A stretch of DNA of 64,000 nt from Hyphomicrobiaceae bacterium. Lineage in GTDB: Bacteria > Pseudomonadota > Alphaproteobacteria > Rhizobiales > Hyphomicrobiaceae. Position numbers and translations under genes: made by a program. Below the pieces are notes generated by a model. It was not told the DNA's origin. It did no database searches and saw nothing but the letters and a program-made list of their open reading frames with translations. The stretch lies in the NCBI GenBank assembly GCA_020442165.1, contig JAGRKV010000029.1, forward strand, positions 1 to 64,000, written 5' to 3'. Position 1 is the stretch's first letter. Every line of letters begins with the position of its first letter. This document shows, piece by piece, positions 17,392-28,400 of this stretch.

Positions 17392-20300
17392 ATGGACATC
17401 TTCGCCCTCGATGAAGAACTACTTGATCAATATGAAGCGTTTGCACGCTCGTTTACGCGTATCCGTTCGAAAGAAATCCAACAAAAGGTCAATGACCTAT
17501 ATGCCGGCCGGCAATTCTGGCCTGAGCCGCTCATCCAGCTGAACCCGCATTACGAGAGTGGCGGCACGCTGAAAGACCTTGTAGGCGAGGATGGTCTCGA
17601 TCCGGACACCGCACGCATCTTCCGAAATCCGCGAGCAAAGCCGGACGATACCGACCAGAGTCTGAGACTTCGTCGCCACCAAGAGCAGGCCATCGGAGCG
17701 GCCCTGGATGGCAAGAGCTATGTCGTGACCACGGGCACCGGCTCGGGTAAATCCCTCTGCTTCTTCATCCCAATAATTGACGCCATCGTGAAAGCGAAGA
17801 AGGCCGGCGAACGTCAGCATACTCGCGCCATCGTCATCTATCCGATGAACGCACTGGCAAATAGTCAACGAGAGGAACTGAAGAAGTTTCTGGACGCCGA
17901 CCACGGCGCAACGAAGGTTACTTTCGCGCGCTACACTGGACAAGAGAGCGAGGAAGAGCGGCAGCGTATCAAGAATAATCCTCCCGATATTCTCCTGACC
18001 AACTTCATGATGCTTGAACTGCTCATGACGCGCCAGTCCGAGCTGGACCAGAGTGTCATCGAGAACTGCCAGGGCTTGCGCTTCATTGTACTCGACGAGC
18101 TGCACACGTATCGAGGTCGTCAAGGTGCTGACGTGGCCATGCTCATGCGCCGCCTTCTTGCCCGCGTGGGAGATCCGACTCGGCCACCGGTCTGCATCGG
18201 AACCTCGGCAACGATGGCGAGCGACGATGCAGGTGGCGATCGTAATCAGGTCGTGGCAGAAGTCGCATCTAAGCTGTTTGGCACCTCCATTCAGCGTGAC
18301 TCCGTGATCACCGAAACACTAAAGCGGGCCACAGATCCATCACGCAGCGCGGACCAGGGCCTCCCGGGATTGGGCGCTGCGGTAGATCGAGCAGTCGACG
18401 CTGGCGCCTATGACGGAAAGTCCAACGGTGCTCTTGTGAATGATGAGCTTGCAATTTGGATCGAGACACGCCTCGGATTGCGTTACGACGACAGCAAACC
18501 GGTTCGCGCCAAGCCTCAGTCCATAAAGGAGGCGTCACATCGTCTGGCTGAGGAGGCCGGACGCGATGAGGAAAAATGTGCCACTGCGCTGAAGGCTGCG
18601 CTACTCGCATTCAGTCTGTCCGAAAAGAACCGCAGTGTCCCGGGCGGATCAGACGAGCCACTCTTCGCCTTCAAGCTCCACCAGTTCATATCAGGCGCGG
18701 GGCGGCTCTACACGACACTCGATCCTGCGGGAGAGCGGACGGTCACGTTCGACGGCCAGATCTACGATCCGGAGCATCCCGAAAAGCGCCTGTACGCCGC
18801 TCACTTCTGCCGGAAGTGCGGCCAGGAGCATCACCCGGTCACGATGCGCGAGGCTGACGGTCAGCAGTACTTCGAAAAGCGCGAGATCGACGACCTACCT
18901 CTCGATTCCGATACCGAGTCGGATGAGGCGACCGGCAGATGGGGCTTTCTCATGCCGGAGCCGGTCGACGGTTCCTTTGAGTTCAACGGTGGCGACGAGG
19001 ACTATCCTGACTTATGGCTGGAGCTGTCTGCGTCCGGCGATCTGCGCCTCAAATCTACCTATCGCAAGTCCAGAGCTGAACCTTACTCGGTTAAGCCTGA
19101 CGGCTACTGCAATGTCGGGGGGCGACGATTTTGGTTCATGCCCGGACGTTTCAAGTTTTGCCCGGCCTGCGGAGAGGCACACAGCGACTCGACGCGCGAC
19201 ATCAATAGGCTCGCATCCCTCAGTGCTGAGGGAAGGAGTTCCGCAACAACGATCATTATCGCTACGGTCTTGCGTTGGATGAATGCGCCGGAGTCGGTCA
19301 TGCGCAAGGCAACGCGAAAGTTGCTAGCCTTCACCGACAATCGACAAGACGCTGCCCTGCAGGCCGGTCACTTCAATGATTTTATCTTCGTCACCCTCCT
19401 TCGCGGTGCCATCCTCGCCGCACTTCCTGATGCTGAAGAGGGCATGCCGGATGACCAAATCGGCGCGGCCATTCAAGCTGCATTGGGGTTTCTCGGGCGC
19501 CAACAAGCGCGGCGCGGCGAATGGCTGATCGAGCCGGAACTCAAAGGCGCAAACCTCTTGACCGCCGAGCGCTGTATTCGGGACGTCCTTGCACACCGGT
19601 TCTGGGTCGATCAGCGACGGGGCTGGCGCTACACCAACCCGAACCTCGAGCAACTGGGCCTGATCGAAGCATGCTACCTTTCGCTCGACGAGATGGTTGC
19701 CGATGACCCTCTCTTTTCTTCTTCGAAGATCCTCTCCAAGGCTTCCCCTGATCAGCGCAAAGAGGCCGCGCTTATTCTATTTGACGCAATGCGGAAGGGT
19801 CTTGCGATCGAATGCGATGCCCTTGATCGCGTGAAGCTTGAAAGTCTGGCCGGGCGCATGCGCAGCCTGATCAAGGCACCCTGGAGTTTAGAAGAGGATA
19901 AATTCCACGCATCCACGGCATTCATGCCCCGCTCTCCGAAGCGAAAGGAGATGAAACAGCGCGATGAGGAATTAATCCTTCGGGGTAGTCCGCAAAGCGC
20001 TGTCGGACGGGAGCTTCGCTTGCTCCGGTTCGGTGGGGAGAGGCCGAACTCCAAGGAAGTAACCGACATCATTGATTGCATTCTGAGCGCCGCATCGACC
20101 TACGGCATAGCCACACAGGTCGCCGCGCCTATAGAGGGCGATGCATGGCGCCTCGTAGCGTCATCGATCGCATTTCGACGCGCACAGGACTCCGGGCGGG
20201 CACCCGAAAGGGACAACAGGTTCTTCAAGGGCCTGTACCAGGAAATCGCATCCCTACTTGCCGAAAGAGGCGAAGCGCTCTTCGGCCTGGAAGGCCGCGA

Positions 20301-22620
20301 GCACACTGCCCAGGTCGAGAGCGATCTGCGGGAACTTCGCGAAGCGCGCTTCCGGTATGGCGACGAGGATCTCGTCCAGCTGAATACGAAGACCGAGCGG
20401 CTGAGAGAACTCCGCGAAGATAGCCGCTTCCTTCCGACACTATTCTGCTCGCCGACCATGGAGCTTGGCGTCGACATTTCAGAGATGAACATGGTCTACT
20501 TGCGCAACGTTCCGCCGACACCGGCGAACTATGCGCAACGCAGCGGCCGAGCCGGTCGCAGCGGACAGGCAGCCCTTGTGGTTGCCTACTGCGCTGCGCA
20601 GAGCCCCCACGACCAGTACTTCTTCCGCGATCCCAAGGCCATGGTGGACGGCGTCGTCAAACCACCGTCAATCGATCTCACCAACCCCGACTTGGTTGAG
20701 AGCCACCTGCATGCGGAGTGGCTGGCCGCCACGGGTCTCGCGCTCAAGGCCTCGATCGCAGACAATCTCGATATGGCCGGCACGCAAAAGCCACTTCTGC
20801 CGGAATATCGGACAAAGATCACTTCCGACGAAGCCAATAACGCCTCTACGGAACGTGTCACTGCCGTGCTTCAAGCTCTTAGCGCTGACTACGGAAGCGT
20901 GCCGCCTGATTGGTTCTCGACAGCGGACGACCACGCGTCACGGGTCGTATCTGCTGCGCCACAGAATTTTGAAGCGGCCTTCAATCGTTGGCGCGACCTT
21001 CTGGCGGCTGCGGAACGACAAGTCGAGGACGCCGCGACCACTTTGAAGGATTATTCCATATCGCCGACCGAGAGGCGTGCTGCCGAAGCCCGACAAGCTG
21101 CCGGCAACACCCAGATCAAGCTGCTTCTCGGCCGACACGAGACCCAAGGCTCCGATTTCTATGTCTACAGATACCTGGCCACAGAAGGTTTCCTTCCCGG
21201 GTATAACTTCCCGAGGCTCCCGCTCATGGCATTTGTGCCCGGCGGCCAGGGTGGCAAAGGCCAGCGTTACATTCAGCGGGCAAGGTTCCTTGCCATTTCC
21301 GAGTTCGGTCCCCAGAGCCTCGTTTATCACGAAGGAAGGGCGTACCGCGTTGACAGGGCTTTGCTCAAGGAGGCCGGAGGAGGTCCGGAAGGGCAGCTCC
21401 CGACGTTCTCGGTTGCCATCTGCCCGGCTTGTGGCGCGGGCCACGACGGTGAGCCCCCCGAGGAGTGTCACGTTTGTCGCCAACCCTTGAGCGGAGCGGA
21501 TCTGATCCAGAAGCTTCACAGGATCGACAATGTCGGAACCCGACAGGCCGAGCGCATAACGGCAAATGACGAGGATCGCAGGCGCCAAGGGTTCGAACTG
21601 CAAACCACCTTCTCATTCCGCCATGCCACGGGCGTCAGCGCGCGGGTGCTCTCCGATGATCTCGGGGACATCGCAATCGCCACGTTCGCACCTGCTGCAT
21701 CCGTACGCCGGATCAACAAGGGTCTACGCCGCCGTAAGGATCTGAGTGACATCGGATTCTGGATTGATCCCAAGAGCGGCTACTGGGCCGGCGCCCCCGG
21801 AACCCAGGACGAAGAAGAGGCTGCGAACCCCACAAAGGCCCGACAAAAAATCACGCCAGTCGTCGAGGACCGCAAGAATGCGCTCTTGGTGCGGTTTCCG
21901 GCACCATGGTTGATCGCTCTCGGAGACCGATCCGACGTTGTCATGACCACGCTACAACATGCGTTAGCACGTGGCATCGAGACGGTCTTCCAGCTCGAAG
22001 AGGGCGAGATCCTGGTAGAGCCGACGCCAAGCAAGGACAGTCGCAACGCCCTATTCTTCTACGAAGCGGCAGAAGGTGGAGCAGGGGCGCTCTCGCGTCT
22101 CATCAATGAACAAGGCGCATTCAATGCCGTCGCCCGTGAAGCGCTATCCGTGATGCATTACACGGATGCGAGTATCGGTGATGCTCGTGGGAGGGGGCCA
22201 AGAGCTTTGGCCGCTGCTGATGACGCCCGCTGCGTTGCCGGCTGCTATCGTTGCCTGCTTTCATACTTCAACCAGCCGGATCACGAACAGATTGATCGGC
22301 AGGACGAGCAAGCCCTCGACCTCTTGATCCGTCTGATGAACGCGCGATCTGCGAGCACGGCATCATCTGCCCCATGTGGAGATGAACTTTTAAACTGCCC
22401 TGCGCCGGACACCGAGCCGCTCGTTGTCGGCAATATCACCTTACCGCTGATCTGGCGCAAATGTCGCGTCGCCGCTGTCGAGGGCAATTTTGCATCGAAC
22501 GAATTAATCGGCGCTCTCAAAGCCAAAGGCGTGCGGCTCATCGTGCTCTCGAACGATGCTGATGCCCGCAAGACCGCTATCGCAGAACTCGAAGCAGCCC
22601 TCAAAGGAGTGTCGGCATGA
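17392..22620 (+). CDS. large DEAD-type helicase with DUF1998/zinc-binding C-terminus (DrmA-DrmB-like or DruE-like)
   Basis: A 1742-residue superfamily 2 helicase. Walker A TGTGSGKS is at 114-121, the DEAD-box variant DELH at 235-238, GTSAT near 270, and the C-terminal helicase lobe has motif VI QRSGRAGR near 1046. Four Cys clusters follow the order expected for DUF1998/MrfA-type helicases: C473/C476, C590/C593, C1344/C1347/C1359/C1362 and C1614/C1618/C1621 in RCVAGCYRCLLSY. In DISARM, the helicase (DrmA) and DUF1998 (DrmB) parts are separate genes; together they would be about this long. Druantia DruE is a single chain of similar build. ATG at 17392 is used; an in-frame TTG at 17374 overlaps the upstream stop. 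It probably unwinds or translocates on invading DNA. Confidence 0.8.
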   Translation: MDIFALDEELLDQYEAFARSFTRIRSKEIQQKVNDLYAGRQFWPEPLIQLNPHYESGGTLKDLVGEDGLDPDTARIFRNPRAKPDDTDQSLRLRRHQEQAIGAALDGKSYVVTTGTGSGKSLCFFIPIIDAIVKAKKAGERQHTRAIVIYPMNALANSQREELKKFLDADHGATKVTFARYTGQESEEERQRIKNNPPDILLTNFMMLELLMTRQSELDQSVIENCQGLRFIVLDELHTYRGRQGADVAMLMRRLLARVGDPTRPPVCIGTSATMASDDAGGDRNQVVAEVASKLFGTSIQRDSVITETLKRATDPSRSADQGLPGLGAAVDRAVDAGAYDGKSNGALVNDELAIWIETRLGLRYDDSKPVRAKPQSIKEASHRLAEEAGRDEEKCATALKAALLAFSLSEKNRSVPGGSDEPLFAFKLHQFISGAGRLYTTLDPAGERTVTFDGQIYDPEHPEKRLYAAHFCRKCGQEHHPVTMREADGQQYFEKREIDDLPLDSDTESDEATGRWGFLMPEPVDGSFEFNGGDEDYPDLWLELSASGDLRLKSTYRKSRAEPYSVKPDGYCNVGGRRFWFMPGRFKFCPACGEAHSDSTRDINRLASLSAEGRSSATTIIIATVLRWMNAPESVMRKATRKLLAFTDNRQDAALQAGHFNDFIFVTLLRGAILAALPDAEEGMPDDQIGAAIQAALGFLGRQQARRGEWLIEPELKGANLLTAERCIRDVLAHRFWVDQRRGWRYTNPNLEQLGLIEACYLSLDEMVADDPLFSSSKILSKASPDQRKEAALILFDAMRKGLAIECDALDRVKLESLAGRMRSLIKAPWSLEEDKFHASTAFMPRSPKRKEMKQRDEELILRGSPQSAVGRELRLLRFGGERPNSKEVTDIIDCILSAASTYGIATQVAAPIEGDAWRLVASSIAFRRAQDSGRAPERDNRFFKGLYQEIASLLAERGEALFGLEGREHTAQVESDLRELREARFRYGDEDLVQLNTKTERLRELREDSRFLPTLFCSPTMELGVDISEMNMVYLRNVPPTPANYAQRSGRAGRSGQAALVVAYCAAQSPHDQYFFRDPKAMVDGVVKPPSIDLTNPDLVESHLHAEWLAATGLALKASIADNLDMAGTQKPLLPEYRTKITSDEANNASTERVTAVLQALSADYGSVPPDWFSTADDHASRVVSAAPQNFEAAFNRWRDLLAAAERQVEDAATTLKDYSISPTERRAAEARQAAGNTQIKLLLGRHETQGSDFYVYRYLATEGFLPGYNFPRLPLMAFVPGGQGGKGQRYIQRARFLAISEFGPQSLVYHEGRAYRVDRALLKEAGGGPEGQLPTFSVAICPACGAGHDGEPPEECHVCRQPLSGADLIQKLHRIDNVGTRQAERITANDEDRRRQGFELQTTFSFRHATGVSARVLSDDLGDIAIATFAPAASVRRINKGLRRRKDLSDIGFWIDPKSGYWAGAPGTQDEEEAANPTKARQKITPVVEDRKNALLVRFPAPWLIALGDRSDVVMTTLQHALARGIETVFQLEEGEILVEPTPSKDSRNALFFYEAAEGGAGALSRLINEQGAFNAVAREALSVMHYTDASIGDARGRGPRALAAADDARCVAGCYRCLLSYFNQPDHEQIDRQDEQALDLLIRLMNARSASTASSAPCGDELLNCPAPDTEPLVVGNITLPLIWRKCRVAAVEGNFASNELIGALKAKGVRLIVLSNDADARKTAIAELEAALKGVSA

Positions 22621-25409
22621 CCTCGGTGCAGACATTCTCCCCCGGCGAACTCGTTCGCGCCCGGGGACGCGAGTGGATCGTTCTAACCGCCGGAGATTCG
22701 CTGAGATTACGCCCCCTCACAGGATCGGAAGAAGATGTCGAAACGGTTCTGCCCGAACTTGAGGCCGAGCCTGTCACCTACGCGTCCTTCGAGCCGCCGG
22801 AAATCGATCGGGCAGGCGCAAGAGAAGCTGCTCTTCTGCTCCGTGACGCGTTACGGCTCTCATTGCGGCGCGGCGCCGGTCCGTTCCGTAGCGCCGGCAG
22901 GTTGAATTTCGAGCCGAGGGCTTACCAGCTTGCGCCCTTGATGATGGCTCTCCGCCAGGATGTCGCACGGCTGCTGATCGCCGACGACGTCGGTATCGGC
23001 AAGACAATCGAAGCGGGCATGATCGTCCGTGAATTCATCGATCGCGGCGAGATCGAGCGCTTCGCGGTTCTGTGCCCCCCGCATCTTGTCGACCAGTGGA
23101 CCGCCGAGCTTGAGTCCAAGTTCTCTCTGTCCGCTACTCCCGTCACGGCATCGGAAGCGGCCAGGCTTGAGCGGGACTTGCCGAGCACGACGAGCGTGTT
23201 CGACGCCTATCCCTATACTGTGGTCAGCCTGGATTTCATCAAGAGCGATCGGCGCCTCGACGACTTCTTGCGCGCCTGTCCTGAGATGGTGGTCGTTGAC
23301 GAAGCACACGCCGCCGTTTCCGGCGGGCGCTCGCGGCACCGTCGTTTCGAGCTGCTGCGCAAGCTTGCCCAAGACAATGAGCGTCACCTTCTGATGCTCA
23401 CAGCGACACCGCATTCCGGCGACGAAGAAGCGTTCCACAATCTGCTCGGTCTGCTGCACCCCGATTTCGCCCAACTGACGACGACGGTCGGAGACGCGCA
23501 CAGAAACTTGCGCGAGCGTCTTGCGGGCTATTTCGTCCAACGTCGCCGCGAAGACATCAAGGACTGGAAGGAGCCCGGTCTCTTCCCTGAGAAAAAGACT
23601 GCCGAGATCAAATACCGGCTGACCGGAACTTATGAGTCGTTCTTCCGCGACGTCCTTAAATACTGCTCCGACATCGTCGAGGCCGAAGAGGGCGATCAGA
23701 AACGACGCCTTGCATTCTGGGGAACACTTGCCCTGATGCGCTGCGTCGGCTCCAGCCCGGCAGCGGCACTCCGCGCCTTGCGCACCCGTGCCGCGGCAGA
23801 GGTCGTCGAAGAAGACGTCGACGAGCTTGCCGCTCTCGCGCTCGACGACGAGGAGGTGGCCGAGGATGACCGCGAACCGGCCATGGCCATTGATGATCCA
23901 AGGCTCGCCAAGCTTGTCGCGACGGCGGAACAATTGGCCGGAGACACCAAGGCCGATCCGAAATTCACCAAACTGGTCACGACCCTGAAGATTCTCACCA
24001 AAGACGGCGCTTCGCCCATTGTCTTCTGTCGGTATATCGCAACAGCCGAAGCCATCGGCGCCGCGTTGCCGGCCGAATTCAAGCAACACACGATTGAGGT
24101 CATCACCGGTGCCCTGCCGTCCGACGAGCGCGAAGCCCGCGTCGAGGCACTCGGAGGGCACGACAAGCGGATCCTCGTCGCGACCGACTGCCTTTCAGAA
24201 GGCGTCAACCTGCAGACCTACTTCGACGCAGTCATTCACTACGATCTCTCTTGGAACCCGACCCGACATCAGCAGAGGGAAGGGCGCGTCGATCGCTTCG
24301 GCCAGAAGAGCCCGGAAGTGAGCAGCGTCCTCATCTACGGCGAGAACAACCCGGTCGATGGCGCCGTCCTGGACGTCATCCTGCGCAAGGCCAAAGCGAT
24401 CGAAAAACAGACCGGCGTTCGCGTTCCCATGCCCGATCAGGGCGGCAGTCTGACAAAGGCACTCATGTCCGCTCTGCTGCTCAAGGCACGCAACGAGGCG
24501 CAGCTCACACTCGACCTGTCGATCGAGGATACCCAAGCGGCGAAGGATCTTGAGCTGGCCTGGACAAACGCATCCGAAGCCGAGAAGCGCTCGCGAACCA
24601 TCTTCGCTCAACGTACCCTCAAACCCGACGAAGTCCTCCCCGAGTGGGATGCGACCCGTAAGGCCCTTGGCGGCTTCGAGGACGCCGAGCGCTTCGTCTC
24701 GCGTTCGCTCATGCGCCTAGCCGCCGCGCTCGTCCCCGATAAGCCACGCACCTATCGGGCGCCTTTGCACCTCTCCCCTGATCTGATCAAGGAGCGGTTC
24801 CAGGCCGAAGGGCTACTCGATGAGAGCGCTAACCCCAAGCCGCTCAAGATCGCCTTCGAGGCCCGACCGCCGGCCGGCTACCTCTCGGTGCATCGCGCCC
24901 ATCCGCTCCCCGGTATCCTTGCCGAGACGTTCCTCGAAACCGCGCTCGACAAGTTCGCTCCGCGTAATGAGCCCTCAACGCTGCCGCGCTGTGGTGTCTG
25001 GGAAGCCGATGGCATCGATGCGGTTACGACGTTGCTGCTGCTGCGCATCCGCCATCGCATCGACTCGAAGGGCAAGCTTGGACCCAAATTCGCCATGGCC
25101 GAGGAAGCAGCGGCCATTGCATTCGCCAACAACAAGCGCATTACGGACGGCGACGGGGCCTTCGCACTCTTCGAGGCGAACAGCGGTTCGATCGCCGAAA
25201 CAATCCGGGACGCACAGCTGAAGGAAGCACATGCTTCTCTAGGAGGCCTCACACCGCAGCTCGAAGCATATGCGGCCGAACGCGCGACAGTCTTAGCCTC
25301 TGACCACACGCGAGTCCGACAGGCACTCGGGTCGCGCGCCTCGGTCGAGGTCACTGCGGTCACGCCGGTCGATGTCATCGGCCTCTATGTTCTCATGCCG
25401 AGGCTGTGA
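22617..25409 (+). CDS. SNF2-family helicase (DrmD-like)
   Basis: A 930-residue RapA/SNF2-type translocase. Walker A DDVGIGKT is at 123-130, DEAH at 228-231 and TATPHSGDE near 262. The second RecA lobe has VFCRYIATAEAIG and motif VI QQREGRVDRFGQ near 552-563. The C-terminal 300 residues are helical with no recognised domain. Size and motifs match DrmD of class 1 DISARM and related methylase-linked helicases. It overlaps the preceding helicase gene by four bases, and the methyltransferase starts six bases after it, so translation is coupled. Role inferred: remodelling or translocating on non-methylated incoming DNA. Confidence 0.85.
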   Translation: MTSVQTFSPGELVRARGREWIVLTAGDSLRLRPLTGSEEDVETVLPELEAEPVTYASFEPPEIDRAGAREAALLLRDALRLSLRRGAGPFRSAGRLNFEPRAYQLAPLMMALRQDVARLLIADDVGIGKTIEAGMIVREFIDRGEIERFAVLCPPHLVDQWTAELESKFSLSATPVTASEAARLERDLPSTTSVFDAYPYTVVSLDFIKSDRRLDDFLRACPEMVVVDEAHAAVSGGRSRHRRFELLRKLAQDNERHLLMLTATPHSGDEEAFHNLLGLLHPDFAQLTTTVGDAHRNLRERLAGYFVQRRREDIKDWKEPGLFPEKKTAEIKYRLTGTYESFFRDVLKYCSDIVEAEEGDQKRRLAFWGTLALMRCVGSSPAAALRALRTRAAAEVVEEDVDELAALALDDEEVAEDDREPAMAIDDPRLAKLVATAEQLAGDTKADPKFTKLVTTLKILTKDGASPIVFCRYIATAEAIGAALPAEFKQHTIEVITGALPSDEREARVEALGGHDKRILVATDCLSEGVNLQTYFDAVIHYDLSWNPTRHQQREGRVDRFGQKSPEVSSVLIYGENNPVDGAVLDVILRKAKAIEKQTGVRVPMPDQGGSLTKALMSALLLKARNEAQLTLDLSIEDTQAAKDLELAWTNASEAEKRSRTIFAQRTLKPDEVLPEWDATRKALGGFEDAERFVSRSLMRLAAALVPDKPRTYRAPLHLSPDLIKERFQAEGLLDESANPKPLKIAFEARPPAGYLSVHRAHPLPGILAETFLETALDKFAPRNEPSTLPRCGVWEADGIDAVTTLLLLRIRHRIDSKGKLGPKFAMAEEAAAIAFANNKRITDGDGAFALFEANSGSIAETIRDAQLKEAHASLGGLTPQLEAYAAERATVLASDHTRVRQALGSRASVEVTAVTPVDVIGLYVLMPRL

Positions 25410-25415
25410 GGAACC

Positions 25416-28400
25416 ATGGCACGCAACGCCACCCGCCGCCGCTCCTCCCGTCGCACGCCGCGTCTCGACTTCGCAGCAATCGAGATCACCGGTGCGCTAC
25501 TTACGCCCGACATCGTCGCACGCATCGCATCCTTCGATGCGGCCGATCAGACGGAAGAAGCCTACGGAGTTCCACCGGGCCTGAAGATCCGTGACGAGAT
25601 CGCGCGCTATTTCCGCATTGCCGAGGCACTCTGGCATCAGTTTGAGGCCGCCAAAGTCAAGAGCCCAGCCGCGTCCGAGCGTTTCATGCTCGACCTCTTG
25701 AAACAGTGCTTTGGATTCGACACCATCAAGGCCCAAAAGACGATCAGCAAGGGCGAGAGGGAATTCCCGTTTCGCCACGGGTCTCTGGGCGGTCGCGTGC
25801 CGATCGTGATCGCGCCTGTCCCAGCTGAAGATGTTCGACGTACAGGCATCGATGAGAGCCTGATCCAATTCGGTGACGGCAGCCGGCGGCGCTCCGCCAC
25901 GCTTCTTCTGCAGGAATATCTCAACGCAGAGGACGATGCCGTCTGGGGCATCTGCGCCGACGGCCTCACCCTTCGTCTCTTGCGCGACAACGTCAGCCTC
26001 ACGCGCCCGGCCTGGATCGAGGCCGATCTCGCCAAGATATTCACCGAGAGCCTGTTTCCGGACTTCTCCGCTCTATGGCTGCTGATCCACCAAAGCCGGT
26101 TCGGTGCGGCGGGTTCAGCGCCAACCGATTGCGCCTTGGAGCACTGGCGCGATGCCGGCCGCATCGAAGGGACTGCCGCACGCGAGAAGCTCAGGAACGG
26201 CGTCGAAGCTGCTCTGATCGAGCTGGGGCAGGGCTTCATCGAGCATCCCGCCAACGTAGAACTTCGGACAGCCCTTAGCCAGGGCAAGCTCAGCCGCCAG
26301 GCCTACTTCGAGGAGCTGCTGCGCCTCGTCTATCGCCTGATCTTTCTATTTGCTGCGGAGGATCGCGACCTGCTCCACACGCCGGCTGCGCCTCAGCCCG
26401 CAGTTCGCGCTTACGCGCAGGGCTACTCAGTCGGCCGTCTGCGTGAGCGCTGCATCCGCCGCACGTCCTGGGACAAAAATGTCGACGTTTGGGAAGGCCT
26501 CAAGGCGACGTTCCGAGCACTTTCGGCAGGGCAGGCGCTGCTCGGTCTACCGGCACTCGGAGGGCTGTTCGCGCAAGGACAGCTTCCGCACCTGCGAGAG
26601 TGCCGCATCGAGAACCGGCGTCTGCTGGCAGCCATCTGGCGGTTGGCGTGGATGCGGCCCGAAGGCCAGCCGCTCACCCGCGTCAACTGGCGCGACATGG
26701 AGACCGAGGAACTAGGCTCCGTATACGAAGGCCTCCTGGAGCTGACGCCACTTGTCAGCGCTACCGACAGATCTTTCACTTTCGCCGAAGGCGCCGAGGG
26801 AAGGGGCAATGCGCGTAAGACTTCCGGCAGCTACTACACGCCTGATGCCCTCGTGCAGGCCCTGCTCGACGAGACCCTTAATCCCCTGATCGAGGAGACC
26901 ATCGCCGGCAAGGACGACCAGGCCGCGATCGACGCATTGCTCAACTTGCGCATCATCGATCCAGCCTGCGGCTCCGGACACTTTCTGTTGGCGGCTGCGC
27001 GACGCCTGGCTTCGCGCATCGCGCGGCTGTCGAGCCCCGGCACCCCAAGCCAGGCGGACTATCGTCATTGGCTCCGTGAGGTCGCTCGTCGGACTCTATT
27101 CGGTGTTGACAAGAACCCGATGGCAATCGAACTGGCGAAGGTCGCGCTCTGGATCGAGACCGTGGAGCCCGGCAAGCCGCTCTCCTTCCTCGATGCCCAC
27201 TTGCGCTGCGGCGACAGCCTTCTCGGTGTCTATGATCTCAAAGCGCTTGAGATCGGCATTCCAGATGATGCCTACAAGCCGCTGACGGGTGACGACAAGA
27301 CGGCCGCTGCCGCTTGGAAGAAGCTCAACAAGCAGGCGCGCGAGCGCGACGACAAGACCATCGAAATGGCGTTCGCCAAGGTCACCGGCGAGCTGGGAGG
27401 AACCGCACAGAAGGTCGAAGCGCAGGCGGAGGACGACCTCACTAGCGTCGAGGCCAAGCGCAAGGCTTTCAACGCATTGGTGACGGGTGAGTCCTACTGG
27501 CGCGTGAAGACGGCGTGCGATCTTTACGTCGCCGCCTTTCTGCTGCCCAAGGTGAAGCTGCCGGATCTGACTGCGGGGGCCAAGGGCATCACCATCCCGA
27601 CCACGAGTGCAGTGCGCGACAAGCTCTCGGGGCTCTTGGCGGTCAGCAGTCTTGAAGCGACGGCCATCGAGGTGGCCACGGCCGCGCGCGCTTTCCACTG
27701 GCCGCTCGAATTCCCGCAAGTATTCTTTCCGGGCGCAGGACGCAAGGCCGGCTTCGACCTCGCGCTCGGCAATCCACCGTGGGAGGTAACCCAGTTAAAT
27801 GAAACGGAATATTTCGCATCCAAGGCACCTGAGATTGCAAACCTCACCACCAAGCTCCGTAAGGAAGCCATTGAGAGCCTTGCTTCACAACAGAGCCCGC
27901 TCTGGCTTGCGTACCAACTCGACAAGCGTATCTCTGAATCAAGAAGCAATTTCGCAAGAGCGAGCGGACGCTTTCCTCTGAGTGCGCAAGGTAAGGTGAA
28001 CACGTACGCATTATTCGCCGAGCTTTTTCAAATGCTCTCCAGGCGAGCCGCGTTTGTAGTTCCGAGCGGCATTGCAATGGACGCTTCGACTTCCCGATTT
28101 TTCGCCCACTTGGTTCGCACGCGTCGACTAGCCTCATTGATTGATTTTGAAAATAGAGAACGACTATTCCCTGATGTCTATTTTCGAGTGCGTTTCTGCT
28201 TGCTTTCGCTAGCCTCAAACGTCGAAAAGATACGTTTTTCGTGCTTCCTCACCAATCCCTCTCAAATCGTCGACCCAAAAAGAACGTTTATTCTGTCTCC
28301 TAGCGACATCTCTTCCATTAATCCAAACTCAGGTACCGCGCCAGCTTTTCGCTCGGAAGCTGATGCCGCGCTCACAAGGCAATTATACAGCCAATTTCCC

